This document shows positions 55,274-63,889 of a stretch of 64,000 nucleotides of DNA, piece by piece. This DNA comes from Sedimentitalea todarodis (lineage in GTDB: Bacteria; Pseudomonadota; Alphaproteobacteria; Rhodobacterales; Rhodobacteraceae). Numbering within the stretch: the stretch's first letter is position 1; the number at the start of each line of letters is the position of its first letter. The notes beneath the pieces are model-generated. The model ran no database searches. It saw nothing but the letters and a program-made list of their open reading frames with translations, and was not told the origin of the DNA. The stretch spans positions 83,649 through 147,648 of the forward strand of contig NZ_JASMWN010000014.1 of the NCBI RefSeq assembly GCF_032595355.1. The letters run 5' to 3'. The position numbers and the translations under genes are program-made.

Positions 55274-55542
55274 GGCAAAAACAACCGTTTGCTGAACGGT
55301 TCACCGAACCCTACATTTGCGCACTTGCAACGAAGGTCTGGAAGGTCCGCACTGCGTGAATTCGCCCGGCACCCGATTTCGCGGATGCGGCGAACGGCGG
55401 CAAAGCCGGGCTGCACCGCAGCAGGACTGGCCGCTGGCCAGAGTCCGCTCTGGGCCGTCCCCGGCACACTGGCTTGAAGTTTCACCTTCCTTACGTTGTC
55501 GATAGAAAAGAGGCCGTGGAGAAACTGGAAGGGGCTCGAATT

Positions 55543-56082
55543 GTGACAAAGAACTGGACCGCGATAAAGGGGGCGTTGTCGGGATTTTCCAGGGTACAAC
55601 TCATGGGCCTCGTCCAAGACCTGTATCGCGCCGACGCGAAGAACCGGGATTTCCTGCATGCAAGATTCCTAGTTTCGGATGGGGGCACCGACCTTTCACC
55701 CTACAAGAAGCGGATCAAGGCAGCCATCAATCCAAGCCGGTGGGACGCACCCATCAAATACCGCGACGCCCGACGTGCCATATCCGATTACAACAAGGCT
55801 AGGGGACAGCTCGGCGAAACGCTGGAGCTAATGTTCTACTACGTCAAATGCGGCAATGACGTCACGCTGGAGTTCGGTGATATGGATGAACCTTTCTACA
55901 ACAGCATGGGGTCCATGTTTGGCTCGATCGTGAAGAAATTGTCCGTGCAAGCCGACCCGGAACTGACGGCAACCTGGCTGGATCGGCTGGAGAAAGAATA
56001 TCACCGCGTTGCCAATACCGGCTGGGGCTATGGCGACGAACTTGGTGGCTACCTTGAAGACCTCAGGTCTTCGCAAGCATAG
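55543..56082 (+). CDS. DUF6155-like protein
   Basis: 179 residues from GTG 55543 (GAAGGGG in front); an upstream TTG adds 23 residues. The opening KNWTAIKGALSGFSRVQLMG, then LVQDLYRADAKNRDFLHARF, resembles the start of DUF6155. The next part (YKKRIKAAINPSRWDAPIKY) and a helical C-terminus with Trp residues also fit. The family is helical, cytoplasmic and of unknown function. Its length is typical. Confidence 0.65.
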   Translation: MTKNWTAIKGALSGFSRVQLMGLVQDLYRADAKNRDFLHARFLVSDGGTDLSPYKKRIKAAINPSRWDAPIKYRDARRAISDYNKARGQLGETLELMFYYVKCGNDVTLEFGDMDEPFYNSMGSMFGSIVKKLSVQADPELTATWLDRLEKEYHRVANTGWGYGDELGGYLEDLRSSQA

Positions 56083-56225
56083 TTCCTATCCGGTCCAGCC
56101 CGTGCGGCATCAACAGTGTCCACTCAGCACGATCCAAATTTGTCCACAGGATTTGCGACTGCGTCGAATGTCCGGAACTACGGGTCGCGACGCAGCATCA
56201 GGGTTGGTGGCAGATGCCCGCAAAG

Positions 56226-56297
56226 GGCCGATCTTACCTATGCTCAGGTGCCGAACGAGGCCGATGCTGCGCGGCATCCGAGGTCGGCAGAGAGCCC
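56226..56297. repeat. Dispersed intergenic repeat, second copy
   Basis: Partner of 54610-54680, in the same orientation and about 1.6 kb apart, so the two copies bracket two small genes (54803-55273 and 55543-56082). Recombination between them would delete both. Confidence 0.65.
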
Positions 56298-56339
56298 GAA
56301 ACCAACTGATGCTGCAGGGTGCACGATTGTCGGCATTAG

Positions 56340-56651
56340 TCAATTATCGGCTGACGGGGCTACTGCAGCTTCACAAATTACGCTAAGGAAATCGATGTAT
56401 TCACGGAACGCAGCTGCGCCACTTTCTGAGAGGCAATAGACTGTATGCGGCCTTCCTTCGAGCCTCATTCGGCTATGCAAGTATCCGGCGGCGCCAAACT
56501 TTTTTAGATGTGCATCCAGATTGCCATCGGTGATTGAAAGAGAGGCTTTCAACTGAGAAAAGCTTGGCTCACCAACATAGAGCAACAGTCCTAGTCGTGT
56601 TCTCACTGGCTGGTGGAAAATCGGATAGGGAACAGACGGAACCCGCTGCAT
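56340..56651 (-). CDS. Small winged-helix transcriptional regulator
   Basis: 103 residues. A winged-helix pattern runs from VRTRLGLLLYVGEPSFSQLK through LSITDGNLDAHLKKFGAAGY (recognition helix) to GRPHTVYCLSESGAAAFREY (wing and last helix). It resembles the HTH_34 or MarR-like group of short regulators. Its ATG overlaps the stop of the upstream DUF1835 gene (TGATG), so the two are translated together. It may repress the operon through the long dyad at 57676-57714. Confidence 0.8.
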   Translation of the reverse strand: MQRVPSVPYPIFHQPVRTRLGLLLYVGEPSFSQLKASLSITDGNLDAHLKKFGAAGYLHSRMRLEGRPHTVYCLSESGAAAFREYIDFLSVICEAAVAPSADN

Positions 56652-57655
56652 CAGATTTCGCGACGCAAGAGTTGCTCAGCTGCCTTGTCCCACGTCCAAG
56701 TCGTACCCGACGCCAACAGTTCGACGCCACCCAGCCAGCCGTCGCGCCGCATGAGACTGAACGCGTCTTGCTCACAATCTAAAACTCTACGTCCAGTTTC
56801 TGTTAAGCTCAGGCGCTGAGCGTTGAAAGCATGGCGCTCATTCTCTGATAACGACGGAAAGCTGAATGGGGTTGGATCACAGGTGACTAGCCCGCCGTTG
56901 CAAAGGGCGTCTATTGCCCTGTACGTCGGCCAATCGCCAACAAAGAGAGCTGTTTCCATATCCATATTCCGCAAGAATAGGTGTTCGGGGTTGTGAACGC
57001 CTTCGCCGACAAGGCGAAGTAATTGGGTTTCTGTCCGGTTCAATCCGGTTGCCACGTCCGGGAACTCTTCAAGATGGCGACGTAGCGCCGCCGCCAAAAA
57101 GGGCAGTTCACTCAATTCGCCACCAAGGAATGCCAAAAGATCATGTGGATCGCTTGATCGGAATGCAGCCCAGCCAGAAGCTGCCAAGTCCAGCATCTTT
57201 TTCGTTACCGGTCGTCGCACTTTCAAGAGCGACGCCATTTGCTCGGCGTTAAGCTGCCCTATGCCCCTGAAATTTGGTTCGCCGGGAAAACTGTCAATGC
57301 AGATCATGTCCAGCGTCGTATCTTTAAGCTTGGTATCTGAGAACCAATCGAGGATTTGCAGAATTTGAAGTTGGTCAAGAAGATCGTGTTCGAACCATAG
57401 AACTATGCTGTCGTAGCTGCTTGATGCATTCAAGTGTCGATCTCTCAGTTGAAAATCTCTTTCAGCGCCGGTTGGGTCTGCATCAGGTCCGACAAGATAG
57501 CGTGCACGCAGAACACTCAGTTCGGAAAGGCTCAACTTTGCTGGAAACGGCCCATGATGCATTGGGTCGCGCCACGGCAGAACGTCGCCGGGAACAGCAC
57601 TTTGCTTGATGATATTCGCAGCGCCATCGCCGTTTGTGATGTTCAATATTTTCAT
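56651..57655 (-). CDS. DUF1835 domain protein
   Basis: 334 residues from ATG 57655 (GAGGG at 6 bp). The N-terminus KILNITNGDGAANIIKQSAV and PGDVLPWRDPMHHGPFP is the DUF1835 start, with further matches in SYDSIVLWFEHDLLDQLQIL and LDMICIDSFPGEPNF. The C-terminal part has a winged-helix-like section (FLRNMDMETALFVGDWPTYR, LSLTETGRRVLDCEQDAF). Activity unknown. It is cotranscribed with the overlapping regulator and preceded by a long palindromic operator. Confidence 0.8.
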   Translation of the reverse strand: MKILNITNGDGAANIIKQSAVPGDVLPWRDPMHHGPFPAKLSLSELSVLRARYLVGPDADPTGAERDFQLRDRHLNASSSYDSIVLWFEHDLLDQLQILQILDWFSDTKLKDTTLDMICIDSFPGEPNFRGIGQLNAEQMASLLKVRRPVTKKMLDLAASGWAAFRSSDPHDLLAFLGGELSELPFLAAALRRHLEEFPDVATGLNRTETQLLRLVGEGVHNPEHLFLRNMDMETALFVGDWPTYRAIDALCNGGLVTCDPTPFSFPSLSENERHAFNAQRLSLTETGRRVLDCEQDAFSLMRRDGWLGGVELLASGTTWTWDKAAEQLLRREI

Positions 57656-57675
57656 TCTGCCCTCACAGATACTTA

Positions 57676-57714
57676 TTACTCTGTAAAGCAGATTAACTCT
57701 GCAATACAGAGTAA
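57676..57714. promoter_or_regulatory. Long dyad operator upstream of the DUF1835 operon
   Basis: TTACTCTGTA (57676-57685) and TACAGAGTAA (57705-57714) are perfect 10-bp inverted arms around a 19-bp centre that itself holds TTAACTCTGCA. Three ACTCTG-type half sites therefore occur in 39 bp. It begins 21 bp upstream of the DUF1835 ATG, overlapping the expected promoter. Confidence 0.75.
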
Positions 57715-58148
57715 ACTTTCCGGCTATTCCGCAGCGTCCAGTGGTACAAATAAAACCTGCAAAAAAAGGCGGACGTGGGAATTCAATGCGCAAGCGGCAC
57801 CGAAGTCCCGCCCTGCCGTCACTCGTCTCTCGGAAATGCTGCGCGATGCATCGATGGCCGGTCTGGTGATGCTGCGCTGCCGCGACGCGTCAACCAATGT
57901 ACGTCGGCTCAGGGCCGGTTGTAACTGCGACGAGGCCCCAACACCCAGGCTACCGTCAGTTGCAGATCGGCAGCGGCCTCGGCGACTGTTTCGGCAGGGA
58001 CCGTCTCCATCTGTTGATGACCCGTTGGAGGGTTCGTTTTGGCCAGAATTTGGGGGCGTCGATGGCCCGCAGACATGCGTCATTCCAGTAGTCCATGGCG
58101 CACGGACGAATGTGCAATTCAGTGGCGAATCCCTTTACGGACGACAGT

Positions 58149-58376
58149 TCAAGTTTTGCCGAACATTCCGGCCAACACTGCTTCTGCCTCTGCCAGCCCT
58201 TCTTCGGTCAGAACCAGGGACTTCGCCCGACCGGCGGGATTCTCGATCAGGCCTTTATCATAGAGCCGGTCGGTGATCGCCCAGTCGATCCCTTTCCAGA
58301 CCCGCCGACCGTCGTGCAGCGTCAGGCTCAGAATGGCCAGTGCGGCCGCATCCAGTTTGTCGTTATCCAGTTCCAT
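58149..58376 (-). CDS. DUF6429 family protein
   Basis: 75 residues from ATG 58376. The sequence ELDNDKLDAAALAILSLTLH, then RVWKGIDWAITDRLYDKGLI and NPAGRAKSLVLTEEGLAEAE, matches DUF6429, a small helical protein of unknown function often found near plasmid or insertion-sequence genes. Full length. An open frame continues 52 codons upstream but into repeat-like DNA, so the ATG at 58376 is preferred. Confidence 0.8.
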   Translation of the reverse strand: MELDNDKLDAAALAILSLTLHDGRRVWKGIDWAITDRLYDKGLIENPAGRAKSLVLTEEGLAEAEAVLAGMFGKT

Positions 58377-58595
58377 GGTTTCCACTCGGGCAGATTCCCT
58401 CGTCGTCATACTGATGCCGAAGCGCGTATTCGCGCAAGGTTTGAGGGTGAAGATTCTGGTGGCGGAGTTTGCCGGGTCACTTTGCGCCGCAGTCGTTGCC
58501 GCATTGGACCCGCTTGTGACACATGTCCGCAACGCGAAAGCTGCAACGTGGCGTCGGTTTTTTGCAATGAATTGCAGCTCGGGGCCGGAACCGTC

Positions 58596-59102
58596 TCATT
58601 CGCCTGTTACTCCTTCGGTTGGTGGAGGCGGTGCCGGGGTGGTTACATGTTCCGGCCTGCGTTTTTCGTAAAAGGCGTTTCCGCCTGTCGTCAGGACATA
58701 GTGCATATTGTCGTAGAACGCTTGATACGAGGCCGCGTGGAAGAAGTGAGCGTTCGCGGTACTCGGGTGCCTCTCTCCTTCCAAAACCGAAAGGGCTGTA
58801 ACCTTGGCGAGGAGGGCTGACCTGCCCTCCATTTCCCTGGTCATGACGCCGGGAGCGAACTGGTTTTTCTGGCTGACCACACCGCAGACGGTGTCGGGGA
58901 AAGCGTCGGACTGAACGCGATTCATAACGATGCTACCGACCGCGATCATCCCGTCCCGGCTGGAGCGATTTGATTCGAAATACATCGCACGCGCCATACA
59001 ATCGACTTCGGTTGTGGGCGGAGGTGACTTGCTGCAACCCGTCAGAACCGCAAGGCCGATGGAAACCGCAGCGATCAGTTGTTTGGTGTTGGAATGCGGC
59101 AA
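58596..59102 (-). CDS. SleB-type cell wall hydrolase, lipoprotein
   Basis: 168 residues. Type II signal peptide with LAVLTGC (Cys23). The hydrolase domain (about 34-145) has DCMARAMYFESNRSSRDGMI, GSIVMNRVQSDAFPDTVCGV, KNQFAPGVM and NAHFFHAASY, matching Hydrolase_2/SleB with its catalytic Glu in YFES. A Pro-rich tail ends the chain. It would cut peptidoglycan from the inner face of the outer membrane or the inner membrane. Confidence 0.85.
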   Translation of the reverse strand: MPHSNTKQLIAAVSIGLAVLTGCSKSPPPTTEVDCMARAMYFESNRSSRDGMIAVGSIVMNRVQSDAFPDTVCGVVSQKNQFAPGVMTREMEGRSALLAKVTALSVLEGERHPSTANAHFFHAASYQAFYDNMHYVLTTGGNAFYEKRRPEHVTTPAPPPPTEGVTGE

Positions 59103-59756
59103 GCTTACGACCTTCCCGACGTTGCCTTTTTGGGTGATTGTAATTGAGCTGACGTCTTCCAGAAATCCCAGAGGCGGGCAAGAGCTATGCGCTCACTTTG
59201 TGACGCATGGCAGTGTCCAGTCGATGAATGGAAACCTCGACCAGAACCGTTGGCATCCTCACCTCAGGGAAATGCCGCGAACGGCGTCAGCGTCCTCCGC
59301 ACAACATCAATCCCCGTTCCCGCAATAGGGCGTTGTTTCCGCGAGCCACCAACCTTGGCAATACTGATCTGATCACCGCGCATTTATCGGCTTCCTTTCG
59401 GGGAACCTTTCCCGCTCGGTTCACCGCAGATCGAAGATCCAGCTTGATCTGTCATTACCTTTCCGGTTGCTGTTCCTGCTGTTTTCAAACTCCCACGGCC
59501 CGGCACCGTCAGGGCGTTCCTGCCCGTCTTATTGCGAAGACGGACTTCGGGGACGTGTTGAAGGGGTCCTGACTGATCCCCTTTGTTTCTCGTTGATGGT
59601 TTATCGCCGGTCGCGGCCTGGTCGTGCCCCCCGCTTTCGCTCCGGCAAGCGGAAATGCGGTTTCCACGCTTTGCGCGGACCCTCCGGATTTCAGCTTGCG
59701 CCCCGGCCTGACCTGACCGGCGCTTTCAAAACCATCGAAACAAAAGGAAATCGATC
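59103..59756. other. Intergenic region with a terminator-like hairpin
   Basis: About 650 bp without a convincing gene. AAGGGG (59561-59566) and CCCCTT (59578-59583) form a 6-bp stem followed by TTGTTTCT, a weak plus-strand terminator candidate. The last 60 bp before 59757 (CGAAACAAAAGGAAATCGATC) contain the Shine-Dalgarno of the next gene. Confidence 0.4.
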
Positions 59757-59960
59757 ATGACCAACTACGTCCTCACCGTTCCCGTCACCTACATGAAAGA
59801 CGGCCAGGAAAAGACCACCTACCGCCGCGTCGGCGCCGTGTTCGAAAACACCAAGGCCGAAACTGGCGAGGCCTTCCTCTCGATCAAGCTGGACTTCCCC
59901 GTCGCCGTGACCGAGCTGGTGGCCTTCCAGCCCAGGGATAAGGGAGGTGATCAGGTCTGA
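59757..59960 (+). CDS. Small plasmid-associated hypothetical protein
   Basis: 67 residues from an ATG with AAGGAAA upstream. MTNYVLTVPVTYMKDGQEKT, YRRVGAVFENTKAETGEAFL, SIKLDFPVAVTELVAFQPRD. The short, strand-rich chain with strong codon bias looks real. It resembles the small DUF736-like proteins near plasmid partition genes in alphaproteobacteria, but I do not assign a family. It converges with the broken parB. Confidence 0.65.
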   Translation: MTNYVLTVPVTYMKDGQEKTTYRRVGAVFENTKAETGEAFLSIKLDFPVAVTELVAFQPRDKGGDQV

Positions 59961-60099
59961 AGCCCTTCGGGCTCCGGGGCGGCGGAAACGCCGCCCCTCT
60001 TTCTTGCGGGGGTCCGTCGCGGTTCTTTCTTTTGGCGACCCTTTGCCAGCATGTTCAGCGGTGCCGCGTCTTTGTTCCCGTGTGGCGTAGACGTGCTTT

Positions 60100-60469
60100 T
60101 CGGTCACGGCAAAGGCGCGCGCGATGGCGGCGGGGTGCAGATCACGCCGCGCCACATTCTCCATGTGGCCCATGCTTCGGCGGTCTCGCGGTCGGGGGCC
60201 AGCATCACCATCGGGCTTGCCAGATCGGGATGCGCGTCGTTGAGATGGTTCAGGGCGCGCAAACGGCGTCCACCCGCGACGATTTCCACGCCGCCCGTGT
60301 CGGTGGCCAGACCGGCAATGCTCTGAATGAGACCAGCAGCCCAGATGCTTTCCGCCAGTTCAGTCACATCATCCAGGGACACGTCCTGCCGGGCGTTCAT
60401 GGGGGATAGCGTCAGCTTCGCAAGTGGAAACTGGGCTTCGGTTGCGATGATTTTGGATTGCTTTGTCAT
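60100..60469 (-). pseudogene. Broken ParB/RepB-type nuclease-domain protein
   Basis: From ATG 60469 the ParB N-terminal domain reads cleanly (FPLAKLTLSPMNARQDVSLD, LAESIWAAGLIQSIAGLATD, GGRRLRALNHLNDAHPDLAS). At about EAWA the frame loses one base and reappears as HMENVARRDLHPA. It then jumps to AIARAFAVTEKHVY without the usual DEIRAY-type segment and fades. A frameshift plus an internal deletion have inactivated it. This is the larger, enzyme-like ParB type found on accessory elements, unrelated to the working parB of this plasmid. Confidence 0.75.
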
Positions 60470-60773
60470 TGGGACAATCCTTGTTCGTGTGGTGAGTTTC
60501 GTGTTATAAGTACCCCAGCCTTTCAGGGCTGAGGCGAGGGGGCCTTTGATGACCCCGCGCTGGATCAGGAAGGGCGTTCTCTTCCAAAGTCATCGCCCTT
60601 TCTGACAAGCGTCCATGCCTCGGCAAAGCGGCGCTTCATCAGATCTTCACTCGTTGGTCTCACCGTCCTTTCTGTTTGTGGCGATGGTGTGGGAAGAATG
60701 TTGGCCGCCCTTCCCGATGGCCTGCTCGACAGGCCTGCCTCGGCGCGGGGCAGGGAGACCCCCGCAACCGGGT

Positions 60774-61028
60774 TCAGTCATCGTATGGAAACATGATGGT
60801 CAGGACGCGACGGGTTTGTTGCAGATCGCTCGGGACCGGTGATCCGTACTCGTAGTGTTCGTCGTACAGATCGATTTGCCACAGGAGCTTTTCACCCGCG
60901 ACGGTCACGGCTCCAAAAGCGTGATCACCATACGGATCGCTGTCCTCGGCGAAGTTGGTATCTCCGGCAACGGCCTGCGCCGCCAGCGCGATAAACACCG
61001 CACCCTTCGCAGCCAGGCTCGCGGTCAT
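60774..61028 (-). CDS. DUF3768 protein, N-terminally truncated
   Basis: 84 residues if begun at ATG 61028. The conserved DUF3768 part is present: DSDPYGDHAFGAVTVAGEKL, LWQIDLYDEHYEYGSPVPSD and TRRVLTIMFPYDD. The family usually has about 20-25 more residues before GRTVMTAS. Here that DNA is replaced by the dispersed repeat at 61117-61191, so the gene may be inactive. The family sits near plasmid partition genes and its function is unknown. Confidence 0.7.
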   Translation of the reverse strand: MTASLAAKGAVFIALAAQAVAGDTNFAEDSDPYGDHAFGAVTVAGEKLLWQIDLYDEHYEYGSPVPSDLQQTRRVLTIMFPYDD

Positions 61029-61116
61029 GACAGTACGGCCCGTGACATAGCGGACTATGCAATTGAGATTTAGCTGTTTTTGCGGATGTGCCGACATCCC
61101 CGCATCGACAGTCGCG

Positions 61117-61191
61117 TTGAGGCTCCGCGCCGCGAAAACTGACTGCGAGCCCACTTTGACCGATGCTGCGCATCGTACGAATGGCAGCTTC
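61117..61191. repeat. Dispersed intergenic repeat (pair with 6282-6356)
   Basis: Shares ordered blocks with 6282-6356 as described there. It lies directly against the truncated 5' end of the DUF3768 gene, as the other copy lies against the broken end of an IS630 transposase. Confidence 0.6.
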
Positions 61192-61235
61192 ATTAGTCCG
61201 GTAATCGCCATCCATTCTCTGCGTCGGTCATCGCA

Positions 61236-62402
61236 CTATCCGGCATCGAAGGCGGCGACAGGCGGAACGGCCCCTCGTTTCCACGTCATCACGATGATCG
61301 CCGTGACCGTGATCTGGACCGCTGCGAACACCGCCATCGCCGAGAGGAGACCGAGCATATCGGCCAGTGCGCCGCTGGCGATCACGGGAAGCGAGAACCC
61401 GAAATACGCATAGACGAACAGACCCGCTGTCGCCCGCGCCCGGTCGTCCGGCGCACGCAACGAGACTTCTGCCAGTGAGGCGAGATAGGTGAAGCCATAG
61501 CTCGCCGCGCTGGTGACGCAGGTGCCGACGAGAACGAATGCCAGAACCTTCAACCACACACCGGCCAGAAGAACGAGAAAGCCGAGCGGGATCAAAACGA
61601 ACCCGAGGGCGAGCGCGCGGTCGTTGGTCATGCGCCGGGCAAGCGGTTGGCAGAGAAACCCCACGAAGATCGCGAGGAAGATGACAAGGCCCGTCCACCC
61701 ACCGAGGTCGTTTGCGGCAAGCTCCAGCGGAATGACCGCGATGGTCATGCCGGTCGTGGACCAGGCAAGTGCCATTGCGGCCCCGAACATCCATGTGCCG
61801 GAAGGGAAGACCGGCAGTCGCAGAAGGGAGACGGGTCGGGGCTTGTCAATTCGGGGCAGCCCGAGGGCTATCACGGCGAGGATCGGAGCCGCCACGAACA
61901 GGGCGATGTAGCTGGCGGGCAAGAGCGTCGGTCCCTGCACCCCGAGACTGATACCGGTCGCCAGCGCGCCGCCGCCAAAGCCGAGCGACGTGGCAGAGGT
62001 CACGATGAGGGCGGCGTTCTTCGCGCGGTCCGAGCCGAGAATTTCCGTCATGTAGGCCGTCCCGGCGGTCGTCGCGAGACCCGTTCCGATCCCGAGCAGG
62101 AGGCGCGCGACGACAAGACTTGTCCAGCTTGGCGCCTGCACGAGAAGCCCCGTCGCCAAGGTGCCCAGGATCAACGCCAGCGCAATCGGAACCCGTCGCC
62201 CGATCCGGTCCGAAAACCCGCCGAGCAGCAACAGTGTCGGCATGAGGCCCCCCACATAGGCCGCAAACGCGACTGTCACTGCGGTCGCCCCGACATCACT
62301 TTCCGCCGCATAGGCATCATAGAGCGGAGCCTGAAGGTTCACGGCGAACGTCACCGTGAAAAGACCAAGGGCGAGCAGTGAAACCGGGATCAGTGTGGAC
62401 AT
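61236..62402 (-). CDS. MFS transporter (drug or metabolite exporter)
   Basis: 388 residues from ATG 62402 (AGAGG at about 10 bp; an ATG at 62444 is possible). Twelve hydrophobic spans. The loop 2-3 motif is GGFSDRIGRRVPIAL (DHA-type), and a motif in span 4-5 gives RLLLGIGTGLATTAGTAYMT. It is divergent from a MocR regulator, with about 90 bp between, so it is probably controlled by it. The substrate is unknown; a small amine or amino-acid derivative would fit a MocR partner. Confidence 0.88.
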   Translation of the reverse strand: MSTLIPVSLLALGLFTVTFAVNLQAPLYDAYAAESDVGATAVTVAFAAYVGGLMPTLLLLGGFSDRIGRRVPIALALILGTLATGLLVQAPSWTSLVVARLLLGIGTGLATTAGTAYMTEILGSDRAKNAALIVTSATSLGFGGGALATGISLGVQGPTLLPASYIALFVAAPILAVIALGLPRIDKPRPVSLLRLPVFPSGTWMFGAAMALAWSTTGMTIAVIPLELAANDLGGWTGLVIFLAIFVGFLCQPLARRMTNDRALALGFVLIPLGFLVLLAGVWLKVLAFVLVGTCVTSAASYGFTYLASLAEVSLRAPDDRARATAGLFVYAYFGFSLPVIASGALADMLGLLSAMAVFAAVQITVTAIIVMTWKRGAVPPVAAFDAG

Positions 62403-62493
62403 GGGGCGCGGACCTCTAAGATTGACTTGAGATCGGAATGGCATGAGATAATAATTATGACAATTTTTCTTTTGTACTAGATACAGTGAGAAT

Positions 62494-63828
62494 ATGGAGA
62501 AGGCCCGTTACATACGTCTTGCCGATATGCTCTCGACGGCAATTCAAGAGGGCAAGCTGGCTCCGGGCACGAAGCTGCCCACACATCGCGCGTTCGCCGA
62601 ACAGTGCGGCGTGGCCCTTGCCACGGCGACTCGCGCCTATGGGGTGCTTGAGCGCAGAGGCATGATCGTCGGCGAAGCCGGTCGCGGCACCTTCGTGCGA
62701 GACCTCGGATTACCCCCTACACTGGGCATTCGGCACACTGCCAGCGATGGCCTCATCGACCTGGTTTTCAACATGCCGGGGGACGCGGGCGACGCGGATA
62801 TGTTGCGGGCGGGCCTGCGGCGACTTGCGGCGGCGGGCGACCTTGAAGTGATGCTGCGCTACCAGCCTCACGGCGGGCGAACGCACGAACGACGGATCAT
62901 TGCCGAAAGCCTTGCCTCGACCCTTGGTCCTATCGACCCCGAGTGCCTTCTGGTCACGTCAGGCGGCCAGCATGGGCTGGCAACCATCGCCCTTGGGCTC
63001 TTTCGACGCGGCGAGAGGATTGCAACTGATACCCTGACCTATCCCGGCTTCAGATCCATCGCGGCGTTGCAGGGCCTCGAACTTGTTCCAGTCGAGGGAA
63101 GGCGCGGCGTGATGGACCCGAACGATCTGGAAAGGCAGTGCCGCGCAGGCAAGTTACGTGCGGTCTATCTGATGCCAACGGTTCACAACCCCTTGGGTGC
63201 GGTCATGGATGAGGCGACACGCTTGCGTCTGATCGAGATCGCGCGCGTGCATGACCTGTTGCTCATCGAAGACGCGGCCTATGCTTTTCTGGAGCCGGAC
63301 CCACCGCCAAGCCTCATCGCTCTCGCGCCGGAACGAACGATCTATGTAGGGGGCTTTTCCAAAAGCCTCGCGACAGGGTTGCGTCTGGGTTACTTGATCG
63401 CTCCTGCGACCCACACAGACAGATTGCTTGAAGCGATCAGGGCGACGACCTGGAACGCCCCGGCGCTGATTTCCGGTCTGGTCACGGGCTGGGTGGAGGA
63501 CGACACACTTGCCAACTCCGAAGAGACCCGCCGGCAGGGCGGTGCGGAGCGCCAGCAGCTTTGCCGGGCCGTTTTGGGTAGATCGCCTGTCCTGTCGCAT
63601 CGCAACGCAGGCTTTGCCTGGTTGCCGCTCGAAAAGGGAGTTCGGGCAGAACCGATCGTCACACGCCTGAAGGAGCGGAACATTTCAGTATGCGGTGCAG
63701 AGCCATTTGCAACGACTGTTGCAGTACCACAGGCTTTGCGTCTCGCCTTCGGTGGCGTGCCGCGGGATGAGCTGAAGGGCGTTTTCCAGACAGTCCGTGA
63801 GGCTGTCGAGGGGGCTGCGGTATGGTGA
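62494..63828 (+). CDS. MocR-type PLP-dependent transcriptional regulator
   Basis: 444 residues. GntR winged helix at the N-terminus (IRLADMLSTAIQEGKLAPGT, KLPTHRAFAEQCGVALATAT, GVLERRGMIVGEAGRGTFV), then a linker and a fold-type I aminotransferase domain. PLP-binding Lys290 is in GGFSKSLATGLRLGYL. Other motifs: TSGGQHGLATIALGLF and MPTVHNPLGAVMDEATR. Such proteins sense PLP-linked ligands and usually control a divergent gene, here the MFS transporter. Full length. Confidence 0.92.
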   Translation: MEKARYIRLADMLSTAIQEGKLAPGTKLPTHRAFAEQCGVALATATRAYGVLERRGMIVGEAGRGTFVRDLGLPPTLGIRHTASDGLIDLVFNMPGDAGDADMLRAGLRRLAAAGDLEVMLRYQPHGGRTHERRIIAESLASTLGPIDPECLLVTSGGQHGLATIALGLFRRGERIATDTLTYPGFRSIAALQGLELVPVEGRRGVMDPNDLERQCRAGKLRAVYLMPTVHNPLGAVMDEATRLRLIEIARVHDLLLIEDAAYAFLEPDPPPSLIALAPERTIYVGGFSKSLATGLRLGYLIAPATHTDRLLEAIRATTWNAPALISGLVTGWVEDDTLANSEETRRQGGAERQQLCRAVLGRSPVLSHRNAGFAWLPLEKGVRAEPIVTRLKERNISVCGAEPFATTVAVPQALRLAFGGVPRDELKGVFQTVREAVEGAAVW

Positions 63829-63889
63829 GAGAATTCTGAGAGCTGACTTTCGTGCGGCCGTAGCGAAAGCTCACTGTGTCTTAGTGTCT

